Below, piece by piece: positions 5,210-5,643 of a stretch of 5,643 nt of DNA. The DNA comes from Acidobacteriota bacterium. GTDB lineage: Bacteria > Acidobacteriota > Terriglobia > Terriglobales > Acidobacteriaceae. Location of the stretch: positions 1 through 5,643 of the forward strand of contig JAJYAE010000292.1 in the NCBI GenBank assembly GCA_021779695.1, read 5' to 3'. The translations under genes and the position numbers were made by a program. How positions within the stretch are numbered: the first letter of the stretch is position 1; each line of letters starts with the position of its first letter. The notes under the pieces are model-generated. The model searched no databases. It was not told the DNA's origin and was given only the letters and a program-made list of their open reading frames with translations.

Positions 5210-5643
5210 GTGGTTCTTCGGCGCTGCCGCGCCGGAGCAGGCGGCTGAGCAGGACGTAGAGAACGGGAATAAAGAAGAGGTTGAGCACGGTGGAGAGCAA
5301 CATGCCGCCGACGATGGTGGTGCCGACCGAGCGGCGGCCGAGCGCGCCGGCGCCGGTGGCGAAGACCAGCGGCATGACACCGAGGATGAAGGCGAAGGAC
5401 GTCATGAGGATGGGGCGGAGACGGAGCTCGGCTGCCTCAATGGCGGCGTCGGCGATGGAACGGCCCTTGCGGCGCAACTGCTCGGCGAACTCGACGATGA
5501 GGATGGAGTTTTTCGCAGAGAGCCCGATGAGCATGACGAGACCAATCTGGCAGTAGACGTCGTTGGAGAGTCCACGGAGTGAAACAAAGCCGAGCGCGCC
5601 GAGAACGGCCATGGGGACGGCGAGCAGGATGATGAAGGGCAGC
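5193..5643 (-). CDS. RND (HAE1 family) multidrug efflux transporter, C-terminal fragment
   Basis: The last 149 residues of an AcrB/MexB-type inner-membrane proton-driven efflux pump, which works with a periplasmic adaptor and an outer-membrane channel. The start lies beyond the right edge. The visible part begins LPFIILLAVPMAVLGALGF and carries the hallmark LRGLSNDVYCQIGLVMLIGL, then SAKNSILIVEFAEQLRRKG, the loop RLRPILMTSFAFILGVMPL and a final membrane helix with FFIPVLYVLLSRLLRR. These match the last membrane helices of AcrB in order and spacing. The end is normal, with a short cytoplasmic tail. The proton-relay Asp pair and the drug-binding porter domain are outside the window, so substrate class cannot be judged. 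The gene converges on the HhH gene with a 17-bp overlap and no intrinsic terminator between them. Confidence 0.94.
   Translation of the reverse strand, partial: LPFIILLAVPMAVLGALGFVSLRGLSNDVYCQIGLVMLIGLSAKNSILIVEFAEQLRRKGRSIADAAIEAAELRLRPILMTSFAFILGVMPLVFATGAGALGRRSVGTTIVGGMLLSTVLNLFFIPVLYVLLSRLLRRGSAEEPLIAAN

Noticed and set aside
1..5643. CRISPR array, tRNA or rRNA genes, insertion sequences, phage or defence genes
   Set aside because: No repeat-spacer pattern, no tRNA-like folding segment, and no transposase, integrase or defence-protein motif was seen in the translated frames.

Overview
The window is a GC-rich bacterial chromosomal segment. Gene order and protein flavour suggest an acidobacterium of the Terriglobia type, but this is inference from family resemblance and was not tested by a search. 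Almost everything reads on the minus strand; one small gene reads on the plus strand. Every gap is shorter than 300 bases.

Positions 1-2974 (minus strand, read right to left) hold the front of a histidine biosynthesis operon: promoter, histidine-rich leader peptide, intrinsic terminator, then hisI, hisG, hisD and the first 40 codons of hisC. The hisI/hisG and hisD/hisC junctions overlap by 8 and 4 nt, each with a strong Shine-Dalgarno before a GTG start. The hisG/hisD junction is a 117-nt gap carrying a perfect 10-bp inverted repeat. The enzymes cover ATP phosphoribosyltransferase (step 1), phosphoribosyl-AMP cyclohydrolase, the transaminase and the final dehydrogenase; the other his genes presumably lie left of the window.

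The main find is the control region at 2758-2990. An unlisted 25-codon ORF (2936 to 2859) has nine His codons, five of them consecutive. It is followed by a GC-rich hairpin with six U, 41 nt before hisI. A segment inside the end of the leader ORF can pair with the left arm of that hairpin to form an antiterminator. This is the classical architecture of ribosome-mediated his attenuation. The best promoter (TTGACA, 18 nt, TACATT) puts the transcription start about at the leader ATG, so the leader peptide may be translated from a leaderless or nearly leaderless mRNA.

Positions 3013-4842 (minus) encode a 609-residue MscS-family mechanosensitive channel with an extra N-terminal membrane helix and a long, probably periplasmic, coiled-coil domain. 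Positions 4913-5209 (plus) encode a small exported helix-hairpin-helix (ComEA-like) protein, divergent from the channel gene. Its 3' end overlaps by 17 bp the 3' end of a convergent RND efflux pump gene (5193-5643, minus), of which only the C-terminal 149 residues are in view.
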